A DNA stretch of 64,000 bases from Saprospiraceae bacterium (GTDB lineage Bacteria > Bacteroidota > Bacteroidia > Chitinophagales > Saprospiraceae). Within the stretch, counting starts at the first letter, position 1, and every line of letters starts with the position of its first letter. The notes beneath the pieces were generated by a model, which was not told where the DNA came from, did not search any database, and saw only the letters and a program-made list of their open reading frames with translations. Of the stretch, positions 55,901 through 62,151 are shown piece by piece. The stretch lies in NCBI GenBank assembly GCA_016708265.1, contig JADJGA010000011.1, positions 372,001-436,000 on the forward strand, given 5' to 3'. A program made the translations under genes and the position numbers.

Positions 55901-56043
55901 TGTTCGAGAGAATCGACTTTTTGCCAATCACTTGTATAATTGGGATCTTTAAAAATTTCATTCATGACTTTTATTTTTGCCGGAGCACATGATAATAATA
56001 GGAAACAGATGGAGATAATCGGAAAAACAAGAAAATTTTTCAT
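49954..56043 (-). CDS. large bacterial alpha-2-macroglobulin lipoprotein
   Basis: A 2029-residue envelope lipoprotein (signal ending LLSC, about Cys19). In order: a helical, TPR-like N-terminal region (about 25-450), macroglobulin domains with the MG2 signature DRSIYRPGQTIYYKG near 600, a Pro-rich MPPPPR linker near 1208, the A2M core domain (about 1240-1330, LNETVFFFPEIRTDEKGNF), a thioester-type helical domain near 1470-1750, and a C-terminal MG10-like domain (about 1920-2029). At the thioester position it reads VKCENT (C1477) instead of CxEQ, so a reactive thioester is doubtful. The family traps proteases in the periplasm, often beside penicillin-binding protein 1C, which is not next to it here. 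Confidence 0.9.
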   Translation of the reverse strand: MKNFLVFPIISICFLLLSCAPAKIKVMNEIFKDPNYTSDWQKVDSLEQQGLYKSALKITDSIYSDAKINKSTDQKIKALFYKGKYSNYLEEDNLVKFEQLLISEVSDAAQPEKSVLQSILAEFYDNFLSANIWKINDRTESQDNTNTDIQTWSAARFINESNKLYDESMLYADLKNIPYTQFRHIFTESVKTENMRVSLYEILAQRALEHYKNDRNYLPKTTGIFKIDKKDYFKTPESFINFKMESKTTDDPKFKTLLLFRDLEKNSYENKDTSELLDITLNRLEFVKNQYLLQDRDELYNSSLKALIEKYSGVNETAEAYFLLAQSFKMSGEENPEQNKWKIKEALELCNKAENNYPGSMGADQCKALKMQILEKTLNCSVETVNLPDEKLLAEIRFKNLKSIHQKILKVSESEIEELNKMPKDQDVFLNSIPSLKTWEVNLPDEGDYRNHSVESGIDPLNLGTYILITSDNPGFQRKKGLFSYQVFHVSNLAYWVKNEKSGSYVFVLNRKSGAPVENAKVALFEYRWNDMNRINERILFSETLTNREGFVKINQDNSYNSYEIAVSKDFDFLNLRDNIYTEKFGNSQERTSVIFFTDRSIYRPGQTIYYKGLMISYNHEDIPSIVKNKKDVRVQFLDANHQKVNEITTSTNDFGTFNGSFTIPQSGLTGSMFLNEMTTNAYYSFKVEEYKRPKFEVSFEDYKENYKLGDIIKVKGLAQTFAGFPLQNARVNYTVKRKVFFPYYYGYRIPYLRNSDLEIAHGTMMSDENGNFEVPVELFASDLNLDSYFPHFNFEISADVVDISGETHSGSKSINAYTTVVNINLEVPEKTRKEKELKILISATNNSGQKTAAKGRISIFKLKEPKSIFRDRYWDKPDTFMLSREEFYRQYPDYAYKNDDDKKYWETDIKSKEFDFNTATTDSYPQILSDGEYKILLEFDDDSGKKIVQDKYVSVYSDKKNPFNEILLTETDKSEYDIPSSALIKWQSLPESLNVYYSVWKRNMEIVDKNWLTLKRSSDKKINLNEDHRGGVIIASSFIFNNRYYDNTAYVSIPWSNKELSFEYLTFRSKLSPGQNEEWRIKVKGEKAETFVTEILAGMYDASLDKIYKTDWNKTINYPGVYHRPAYSYGFNQSQSIMLYPDNYYDRFYPDSYKSYRNINWFGFSVYDQYYASDMVLRSSIDDGAMFKKGRVSGAGVPESEPMEAESMPPPPRNGGAKQFDQSPDAIEVKMTEKAPETDKTRIQLRSNLNETVFFFPEIRTDEKGNFILAFKMNEALTKWKLRLFSHTKDLKFAYDEKEVITQKDLMVTPNNPRFVRKGDQLKFNVKIENLTDRLLTGSGWVELFDAANMQPVDKIILTEANTKTFSIGGKNSSVISWNMNFDKDIPELIIYRFYAKSGEYSDAEEGFLPVLTNQKIVTESLPLWVRGNETRSFTLQSLKNSAGKDLKNLNYTLESTSHPVWICIQSLPYLKDVKCENTISLTDALFSNMLAKKITDENPQIKRVFEKWQRSGNDINKDALMSSLRKNQELKNILLEETPWVLDAIDDEEQKRNIALLFDLNQVKNDERSFVSKLKSHQNPDGGFPWFISGRSSRYISQYVMETLGKLKKLDAFEVNNEVKSILDRNVRFVNEEVIKDYKKLLELAAEKKIDLEKNNLSSIDIHYLYAIQFYPETEMSSELKQAISYYTSQASKFWIDQPLYLKSMTALILNRSADKKTPSNILKSLEEQSVYSDELGRYWKSYHGYNWWQLPVETQSMIIEAFAEIRKNDKIIDELKIWLLKNKQTTEWKTGKATVSAIFSLLLDNGVSLKETKPVTIYVNNQNITAGISKDDIQAGTGYYKKKWAGKDVKPEMADVKIENTNPSVAWGAVYWQYLQDLDKIKSFEETPLKIVRELYLVKNTDTGKKMEMITTGDKLNTGDQIRVKIRLEVDRPMEFVHLSDQRAAALEPLEQISKYSWQGGLGYYQNPRDTKMNFFIDYLPRGVFVLEYSLRVMQSGVFSNGIAELQSYYAPEFSSHSGGMKIEVK

Positions 56044-56267
56044 TTTTTTAACATTTGTATATTTAGATCAAAGATGCAACTTAAACGTTAATAGTTGTGA
56101 TTAAATTTAACAGGAAGTGTTAAATAATTTTTTTAAATTACAGTCCTGAAGTTTGTGTAAAAAGTAATTCAGAGAAGTGGAATGCAGGGATAAGACATTT
56201 CTTTTTTTATATCAAAGCAGTTACTGATTTTCATTTCTTAAAGCCGGATAGTTTTTTTCATGTACAG

Positions 56268-56963
56268 TTATCCCAATTCACTCAATTGAGCCAGTTTTGT
56301 TTGATTTAGAATAGTCAATTTATTGTTGTTGATTTCAATGATTTTTTCGCTGCAAAGATCCTTCAGAACTCTGACAGCTGTATCTTTTGACATTCCGGTC
56401 ATTTCAGCAATATCCTGAAATGAAATTGTAAGATCCATTGGGTTAGTCTGATAAATATATGAATGCAGGTATAGCAGGTTTTCTGCGATTCGTCCATTTA
56501 CTTGTTTCTGGGTAATTGAAATAAATTTTTGAAAATAACTTATAGATTTTTTACTGATCATGTGGATCAGGAAGTCAGATAGTTTTGAATTTTTGGAAAC
56601 TATATCTTTAAATGTTTTAAGGTCGAAAAAACAACAATTAGTTTGTTCAACAGCCTTCAGGGAGAAATGATGCTTATAATCTACATAAGTGCCGGGACCA
56701 GAAATAACTGTTGTAGGTTTTATCAGTTCCAGAATAAAATTTTTATGATTGATACCTTCTATATATGCTTTGGCCAGACCACCGGTAATTGAAACAATTT
56801 GTGTGGTTTTTGTGCCCTGTTTATAAATTACTTCATCAGGTTTGAACGTAACTTCAAACCGCGTTTCCTGAATCATTTCAAGCTCCTTCTTTGACATTAA
56901 TTCAAATAGGGGAGATTTATTAAAACAGTTTACACATGTTACAAACTGACAATTTTCATACAT
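56268..56963 (-). CDS. Crp/Fnr-family transcriptional regulator with FNR-like cysteines
   Basis: A 231-residue regulator: a cyclic-nucleotide-binding-type beta-roll (about 20-125), a dimer helix, and a C-terminal helix-turn-helix (about 165-225, LTISFQDIAEMTGMSKDTAVRVLKDL). Cysteines at 5, 10 and 13 near the N terminus and C110-C111 after the beta-roll resemble the cluster ligands of FNR (three N-terminal plus one central Cys), so an oxygen- or NO-sensing iron-sulphur cluster is possible. It is divergent from the YceI-porin-YceI genes across about 350 bp that carry four phased repeats. Ligand and targets are inferred. Confidence 0.85.
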   Translation of the reverse strand: MYENCQFVTCVNCFNKSPLFELMSKKELEMIQETRFEVTFKPDEVIYKQGTKTTQIVSITGGLAKAYIEGINHKNFILELIKPTTVISGPGTYVDYKHHFSLKAVEQTNCCFFDLKTFKDIVSKNSKLSDFLIHMISKKSISYFQKFISITQKQVNGRIAENLLYLHSYIYQTNPMDLTISFQDIAEMTGMSKDTAVRVLKDLCSEKIIEINNNKLTILNQTKLAQLSELG

Positions 56964-57054
56964 TAGGTATCTTTTTGACGCAATAAATTAAACACAAATA
57001 TGGGAATAAAGTTGAATTTGCATAAAAATATGCGAAAATATTCTTAATATTTAA

Positions 57055-57126
57055 CGATTTAAAATTAAAAAATGTCGATTTAAATACTCTTTTGAGCGAT
57101 TTAAATCAAAAAAAGACGATTTGAAT
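57055..57126. promoter_or_regulatory. four helically phased direct repeats (CGATTTAAAT) in a divergent regulatory region
   Basis: CGATTTAAAA (57055), CGATTTAAAT (57076), CGATTTAAAT (57097) and CGATTTGAAT (57117) have start-to-start distances of 21, 21 and 20 bp, two DNA turns each. All copies therefore face the same side of the helix. A weaker CGAAAATATT at 57033 may be a fifth. They lie about 90-160 bp upstream of the Crp/Fnr gene and 100-170 bp upstream of the yceI -7 box. Probably an operator or activator array. Confidence 0.6.
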
Positions 57127-57198
57127 TTATTATTTTATGATCAAATAATCATTATAACACGCTGAATTTCAGTTTAATTCCGATGTGAAAATTGTCGG

Positions 57199-57234
57199 TT
57201 TGCTAACCAGATCCATTTGATGAGTCTATCTTTG
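57199..57234 (+). promoter_or_regulatory. promoter of the YceI-porin-YceI unit
   Basis: TTTG at 57199-57202, a 24-bp spacer, then TATCTTTG at 57227-57234 matching TAnnTTTG. The leader to the ATG is about 80 nt. The spacer is slightly long. Confidence 0.5.
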
Positions 57235-57317
57235 CATCAAATTAGGAAACAGATTTAATAATCAAATAAATCTTTTAAGAAAATCACATAAATACAGTAA
57301 AAATTAAATTATAATTA

Positions 57318-57899
57318 ATGAAACATAAAATAATTCTCTTATATATTCTTGCATTCAGCTTTATTTCAGCATATACTTTTGGTCAGATAAAATATGAAAC
57401 AGTCAAAAGTGTAAATTTCACTGTAAATGGTACTTCTACTTTACATGACTGGGAGATGAAAGGATCTGGCGGTAAATGTTCTGCAATATTGGATTTTGAT
57501 AGTCCTGGTAAGTTATCTGGTTTAAAAGATGTTAGCTTTTCTTTTCCTGCAAAACTTTTAAAAAGTGGAAAAGATGCAATGGATGGAAATGCTTACAAAG
57601 CTTTGAAAACGGATAAACACCCAAATATTACCGGAAGTTTTTCAAATGCAAAAGCAACTACAACAGATAATATAAATTATAAGATCATTGCTACTATTAA
57701 ACTGCAGATTGCAGGATTTACTAAAGATGTTCCAGTTTCAGCAGATGGCAAATTAAATAAAGACGGAAGCCTTACCATAAAAGGTGAGAAAAAGATCGAC
57801 ATGAAGGAATTCAAAGTAGATCCGCCTTCATTTATGTTTGGTTCTGTTAAAACAGGAAAGGACATAGTTGTAAAATTTGATTTGACATTAACTAAATAA
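57318..57899 (+). CDS. YceI-family periplasmic protein
   Basis: A 193-residue secreted protein (signal about 1-22, ending YTFGQ) with the lipocalin-like YceI fold. It shows VNFTVNGTSTLHDWEMKG, MDGNAYKALKTDKHPNITGSF and MKEFKVDPPSFMFGSVKTG, the characteristic last loop. YceI proteins bind polyisoprenoid or amphipathic lipids; in this phylum the role is unknown. First gene of a probable three-gene unit, 30 bp before the barrel gene. Confidence 0.9.
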   Translation: MKHKIILLYILAFSFISAYTFGQIKYETVKSVNFTVNGTSTLHDWEMKGSGGKCSAILDFDSPGKLSGLKDVSFSFPAKLLKSGKDAMDGNAYKALKTDKHPNITGSFSNAKATTTDNINYKIIATIKLQIAGFTKDVPVSADGKLNKDGSLTIKGEKKIDMKEFKVDPPSFMFGSVKTGKDIVVKFDLTLTK

Positions 57900-57929
57900 T
57901 ATTTAATAACCTATTTAAAAATTTCGAAC

Positions 57930-59246
57930 ATGAAAATTCTTACAAATTTATTTATTTTATTTGCACTAATTCTTAGCACGGGCATTTCTGCTCAGGTGCA
58001 ATTCTCAAGGGAGACCAATCAGAAAGGTGTGAATGTTTTTGAACCTTCAAAGGCAGATGAAACTCCATTTGATGGCTTTAAACTAAAGATTGGTGGTGGT
58101 TTTACTCAGGGATTTCAAATGCTGAGTCACGAAAACGTAGACACATCAAAAGCAAAGAAAAATGCTTTGTACAAATTGGGAAGTGGTTTTAATCTGGCAG
58201 CAGCTAATTTGAATTTTGATCTTCAGGTTGCAGATGGTATCAGAGTTTATCTCGAAAATTACATGGCTGCAAGGCATCACAATGAATTCTGGGTAAAGGG
58301 AGGATACATTCAAGTGGATAAACTTCCTATGTTTGGAAATCCTGATTGGTTTTCCAAGTATTTCAGAGTGAAATTGGGGCATATGGAGATTAATTATGGC
58401 GATAACCATTTCAGAAGGTCAGATGGAGGTAACACAATATTCAATCCTTTTGTTGAAAACACAATTGTTGATCAGTTCGCAACAGAAATTGGTGGTGAAT
58501 TGTATGCTTATCCAATTGATGGATTGATGGTCATGGTAGGGTTGACAAATGGATTGATCAGAAACAACATAAGAGACTATGATGCAAATCCTGTAATTGG
58601 TACAGGAAAAACAGATTCTATCAAAACAAAAAGCCCTTCAATACTTTTCAAAGCTGCTTATGATAAACAATTTACAGAAAAACTCAGATTCAGATTAAGT
58701 GCTTCTCTTTATACCAATTCTTCTTCACCAGGTTTGACGCTCTACAGTGGAGACAGAACAGGATCAAATTATTTCGGAGCATTAGAAGCTGCAGCGTGGG
58801 CAAACAGTACTGTTGATTTTACATCTGGTAGATTTAATCCTGGATTTTCAAATTCTATTACAGCGATTTGTATCAATCCTTTCGTGAAATTTGGAGGGTT
58901 GGAAGTTTTTGGAACTTATGAGACTACCAAAGGTAAAGCTGTCAATGAAAAACCAGGTGACGAAAGGAGTATGACTCAGATATCAGGAGAAGCGGTTTAC
59001 AGGTTTTTAGCCAATGAACAATTATTTGTTGGATTCAGGTATAATACAGTATCTGCTGGTTTAGTAGGTTATACTGAAGATGTAAAAATAAACAGAATGG
59101 CTTTTTCTGCCGGCTGGTATCCAATTAAAAATTTATTGCTAAAAGGAGAATATGTTAATCAGGCATATGATGGTTTCAAAGGAACCGATATTAGAAATGA
59201 AGGTAAATTCAGCGGTTTGGTTGTTCAGGCTGTCGTAGGATTCTAA
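57930..59246 (+). CDS. outer-membrane beta-barrel (porin-like) protein
   Basis: 438 residues with a signal peptide (about 1-21, ISAQ) and a porin-like barrel. It has many amphipathic strands such as IRVYLENYMAARHHNEFWVKGGYIQVD, YFRVKLGHMEINYGDNHF and MVMVGLTNGL, and ends in a terminal Phe (VQAVVGF), the usual outer-membrane assembly signal. The substrate is unknown. It lies between two yceI genes, which suggests handling of a lipidic or hydrophobic compound (inference). Confidence 0.82.
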   Translation: MKILTNLFILFALILSTGISAQVQFSRETNQKGVNVFEPSKADETPFDGFKLKIGGGFTQGFQMLSHENVDTSKAKKNALYKLGSGFNLAAANLNFDLQVADGIRVYLENYMAARHHNEFWVKGGYIQVDKLPMFGNPDWFSKYFRVKLGHMEINYGDNHFRRSDGGNTIFNPFVENTIVDQFATEIGGELYAYPIDGLMVMVGLTNGLIRNNIRDYDANPVIGTGKTDSIKTKSPSILFKAAYDKQFTEKLRFRLSASLYTNSSSPGLTLYSGDRTGSNYFGALEAAAWANSTVDFTSGRFNPGFSNSITAICINPFVKFGGLEVFGTYETTKGKAVNEKPGDERSMTQISGEAVYRFLANEQLFVGFRYNTVSAGLVGYTEDVKINRMAFSAGWYPIKNLLLKGEYVNQAYDGFKGTDIRNEGKFSGLVVQAVVGF

Positions 59247-59282
59247 GATATATTTTCGTGATTAAATACTTTGAGTTATTAA

Positions 59283-59314
59283 GGGGTAGGTCAGATAAAA
59301 ATTTGATCTGCCCC
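59283..59314 (+). terminator. intercistronic RNA hairpin after the porin-like gene
   Basis: GGGGTAGGTC (59283-59292) pairs as RNA with GATCTGCCCC (59305-59314) using two G-U pairs, over a 12-nt loop. No U tract follows. It may be a partial terminator or mRNA-stability hairpin that separates the second yceI gene. Confidence 0.5.
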
Positions 59315-59342
59315 ATAATAAAAAAACAAAAAGATTAATAAA

Positions 59343-59954
59343 ATGATAAATGTTTCTTTCACATATTTAATTTTAACATTTGCATTGCTTTTTTCAACAA
59401 AAGAAGATATGCCCGTAAGTGAAATATGGGATATAGACCAATCCAGTTCAATGATTGTGTTAGGGGAAACAAATGTAAATTCATTTGAATGTGCCCTGGG
59501 TTCATATGACTGGAGCAATAATCTTGTTTGCTACAGATCAGAAAATTCAAATTCAAAAAATCATCTGATCTTTTGTGATTTTGAGATTCCCGTCAAGTCT
59601 TTTGATTGCGGAATGAATCTCATAACAAAAGATCTACGAAAAACACTTAAAAGTGATCAGCACCCATTTATGAATATCCGTCTTAAAGAGATGTCTGATT
59701 TGATTTCCAATGTCAGGAATGGAGAAAATATCGATACAAAAACAGATATTACACTGACAGGAGTAAAAAAACAAAGCTCAATAAAATTCAAAGTCACAAA
59801 GACAGACAATAATTATATTTCCCTCGAAGGTAAAAAAACTATACAGCTTTCAGATTATAAATTAACCCCTCCTTCAAGGTTTTTAGGATCTGTCCAGGTT
59901 AAAGATGAACTGACCGTAAGCATAAAGATGAAACTCAGAAGAGTTCATTCCTGA
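59343..59954 (+). CDS. YceI-family protein, second copy
   Basis: A 203-residue diverged YceI-type protein with a hydrophobic N terminus (about 1-20) without an obvious cleavage site. The core shows SSSMIVLGETNVNSFECAL, LRKTLKSDQHPFMNIRL, LTGVKKQSSIKFKV and the final YKLTPPSRFLGSVQVKDELTV loop. It contains several cysteines that the first copy lacks. It is 96 bp after the barrel gene, past a hairpin, and probably belongs to the same unit. Confidence 0.82.
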   Translation: MINVSFTYLILTFALLFSTKEDMPVSEIWDIDQSSSMIVLGETNVNSFECALGSYDWSNNLVCYRSENSNSKNHLIFCDFEIPVKSFDCGMNLITKDLRKTLKSDQHPFMNIRLKEMSDLISNVRNGENIDTKTDITLTGVKKQSSIKFKVTKTDNNYISLEGKKTIQLSDYKLTPPSRFLGSVQVKDELTVSIKMKLRRVHS

Positions 59955-60013
59955 CTGCTTCATACACACCCTAAGTTATCACATAATTTCTAAGTTTTGC
60001 CAAAAAATAGCAT

Positions 60014-60389
60014 AAAAGAGTTTAGGTACTAAATATATTCTTTGCTGACCAAAAGTAAAGTCACCCTTTCTCCAGTGTCAAGGTTAAAAGGACTAGGATA
60101 AACTCGCTGAATCCTCACCCTAAATCCCACTTATTTTTATAAATAAAAATCTACTAAACACCTTTTCTCCAAAAAGGATAGGGACTTTATTTTAGTCATT
60201 CTTTCGGAGCACTAAAGAAAATTGATGGTTTTTATCGGTAAAGTACTCCCCTTATACTTTAAACTTAGGTAGCAAAATGAAAAGGCAAGCATTTGAAAGG
60301 AGAAGGGCCGGGGTATTATGATAAACTCACAACTGTCTAGTCCTAATATAGATTGACAAAAAATACACGAAAAGAGTTTAGGTACTAAA
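60014..60389. repeat. intergenic region bounded by 20-bp direct repeats
   Basis: AAAAGAGTTTAGGTACTAAA occurs exactly at 60014-60033 and again at 60370-60389. The 336 bp between them contains no gene, but it has recurring pieces (GATAAACTC twice; several CTCC and GGAGAAGGG-like words). It looks like a degenerate mobile or recombinational repeat of the kind scattered between genes in this phylum; the element type is not identified. Confidence 0.5.
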
Positions 60390-60435
60390 ATTTAATTCCT
60401 TTATGAAAAGTGAATATGTTAAAGTGTATGGATTA

Positions 60436-60468
60436 TTTGATTATGTGGATTATTAAATTGTATATTTG
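60436..60468 (+). promoter_or_regulatory. promoter of mscL
   Basis: TTTG at 60436-60439, a 21-bp spacer and TATATTTG at 60461-60468. This fully matches the Bacteroidota consensus and has the same spacing as the glucan operon promoter. Confidence 0.65.
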
Positions 60469-60538
60469 TATTGTAAATCAATGTTCTTTTAGAAAATTGG
60501 TAATCATTTTATAATTTTAAAACAAAAAATCAACGATC

Positions 60539-60949
60539 ATGATTAAAGAATTAAAAAACTTTCTGATGAAAGGCAATGTACTCGATCTAGCTGTCGCAGT
60601 AATAGTTGCCGGAGCATTTGGTGCCGTAGTAACATCTTTTACTGCAGATATCGTAATGCCACCTTTAGGTCTCCTTGTTGGAGGAATTGACTTTTCGGAT
60701 TTAAAAATAGTTCTGAAAGAAGCAACCAATGATGGCACAGTTACAGTGCCGGAAGTTGCTATCAATTATGGTAGATTCTTAAAATTTATCATTGACTTCA
60801 TAATTATTGCAATTGTGCTATTCTTTTTAGTTAAAGCGTATAACAAAGCTACTAAAGCATTTAAAAAGGAAGAAGAAACTGCTTCAGCTCCTGCTGGTCC
60901 AAGTGATAACGACCTGTTAAAAGAGATCAGGGATTTGTTGAAGAAGTAA
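60539..60949 (+). CDS. mscL: large-conductance mechanosensitive channel MscL
   Basis: Osmotic emergency valve of the inner membrane. 136 residues with the MscL N terminus (KELKNFLMKGNVLDLAVAV), TM1 with the gate region VIVAGAFGAVVTSFTADIVMPP, a periplasmic loop including INYGRFLKFIIDF, TM2 and the cytoplasmic C-terminal helix (DNDLLKEIRDLLKK). Monocistronic, with a strong promoter upstream and a hairpin after it. Confidence 0.97.
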   Translation: MIKELKNFLMKGNVLDLAVAVIVAGAFGAVVTSFTADIVMPPLGLLVGGIDFSDLKIVLKEATNDGTVTVPEVAINYGRFLKFIIDFIIIAIVLFFLVKAYNKATKAFKKEEETASAPAGPSDNDLLKEIRDLLKK

Positions 60950-60969
60950 AATTATTGATAAATAGATTT

Positions 60970-61007
60970 AAAGGCAATTCAGGGCAACATACTATGAATT
61001 GCTTTTT
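60970..61007 (+). terminator. terminator hairpin of mscL
   Basis: AAAGGCAATTCA pairs with TGAATTGCTTT (one bulged G) over a 13-nt loop and is followed by TT, about 20 bp after the mscL stop. Confidence 0.55.
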
Positions 61008-61074
61008 CTATGTTAATGAATTGCTTTTTAGTAATTTGGATTTGGGATAGCAAAAAAATTATTTTTATACATGA

Positions 61075-61108
61075 TTGTTCTTTAATTCATTTTATTGCTT
61101 TATATTTG
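61075..61108 (+). promoter_or_regulatory. promoter of the Ppx/GppA-like gene
   Basis: TTG at 61075-61077, a 23-bp spacer, and TATATTTG at 61101-61108. The element lies inside the reading frame if a TTG start at 61075 were used, which supports ATG 61141 as the true start. Confidence 0.5.
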
Positions 61109-61140
61109 TTATCATTTTTTCACAAATAAATCTAAATATC

Positions 61141-62151
61141 ATGTCTTTAAAATTAACTACATTTTCAAAATTATTGATCGCTTTGGTTGTTATGGTTATA
61201 CTGTTCTTTGTTTTAAGAAAATATATACCTCAATCTGGCGAAAACAGCATTGCTGAAACCACAGAAACAACTTCTACCGCTTCAGGATCGCAGGAAGTAA
61301 ACCAGCCAATTTCCCAAAGTATACAAAATGAGGCCAGTACCAAAAAACTTTTTGAATACACAGCCCCAATACCGGGAAATGGTAAGTTGAAGGGTGTTGT
61401 TGAACTTGGGGCAGCCGGGTTCAATAGTTTCATAGTAAATATGGATAAAAGTAAAGTTTGGGAACTGAAAAAAGCCGAATGGGGCAATAGTCTTGTTTAT
61501 GACAATATGGCATCAAGTTCAGATATCAGAGAAGGTCTGAAAAAATATATAAGCAAAATACTTGATTATGGTGTTTCGGGAAAAGACATACATTTTGTTG
61601 TCAGTTCAGGTGCTCAGAAAATAGAATCCACACAAAAGATCATCAATGAGTTGAAAAATATGGGTTATGTTGTCAATAAAGTTACACCTGAGCAGGAAGC
61701 AAAATATGCTTTAAAATCTGTATTGCCGGAGAAATTTTTCGGAAATGCATTTGTGGTAGATATCGGGTCAGGAAACACTAAATTATCCTGGATTGACAGT
61801 AATGGCAGGCCGAAAGGAATAGATACATACGGTGCAAAATATTATGCTGACAATTTGGAAGATAAATTTGTTTACAATGATGTTCTAGGTAAAGCAAAAC
61901 AAATTCCCAAAGAAAGAACTACCACATGCTTTATCATTGGAGGGGTTCCGTTTGACATGGCAAAGCAGGTAAGAAACGAGAAAGAAAGATATACTGTTAT
62001 CAAAAATCCTGATTTCTACAAAGCCGATGGTGCTAAGATGAAATCCGGACTTAATATATACAAATCGGTAAAAGATGCGACAGGATGTGAATTATTTGTG
62101 TTTGACTGGGATGCAAATTTTACTATTGGGTTCTTACTGGGATTGAATTGA
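61141..62151 (+). CDS. membrane-anchored Ppx/GppA-like (actin-fold) protein
   Basis: 336 residues: an N-terminal transmembrane anchor (about 10-26), a Ser/Thr/Gln-rich linker (33-70), then an actin/Hsp70-like phosphatase-type domain. That domain has GVVELGAAGFNSFIVNM (first phosphate loop, degenerate), VTPEQEAKYAL (like the Ppx PGxxEA motif), and VVDIGSGNTKLSW near 205. Ppx/GppA enzymes hydrolyse polyphosphate or pppGpp in the cytoplasm. The anchor and altered first loop are unusual, so activity is uncertain. Its 3' end overlaps the convergent OmpA gene by 18 bp. Confidence 0.65.
   Translation: MSLKLTTFSKLLIALVVMVILFFVLRKYIPQSGENSIAETTETTSTASGSQEVNQPISQSIQNEASTKKLFEYTAPIPGNGKLKGVVELGAAGFNSFIVNMDKSKVWELKKAEWGNSLVYDNMASSSDIREGLKKYISKILDYGVSGKDIHFVVSSGAQKIESTQKIINELKNMGYVVNKVTPEQEAKYALKSVLPEKFFGNAFVVDIGSGNTKLSWIDSNGRPKGIDTYGAKYYADNLEDKFVYNDVLGKAKQIPKERTTTCFIIGGVPFDMAKQVRNEKERYTVIKNPDFYKADGAKMKSGLNIYKSVKDATGCELFVFDWDANFTIGFLLGLN

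Noticed and set aside
57033..57126. CRISPR-like array
   Set aside because: The repeated word is only 10 bp with a 21-bp period and AT-rich gaps; no cas genes are present. A regulatory array fits better.
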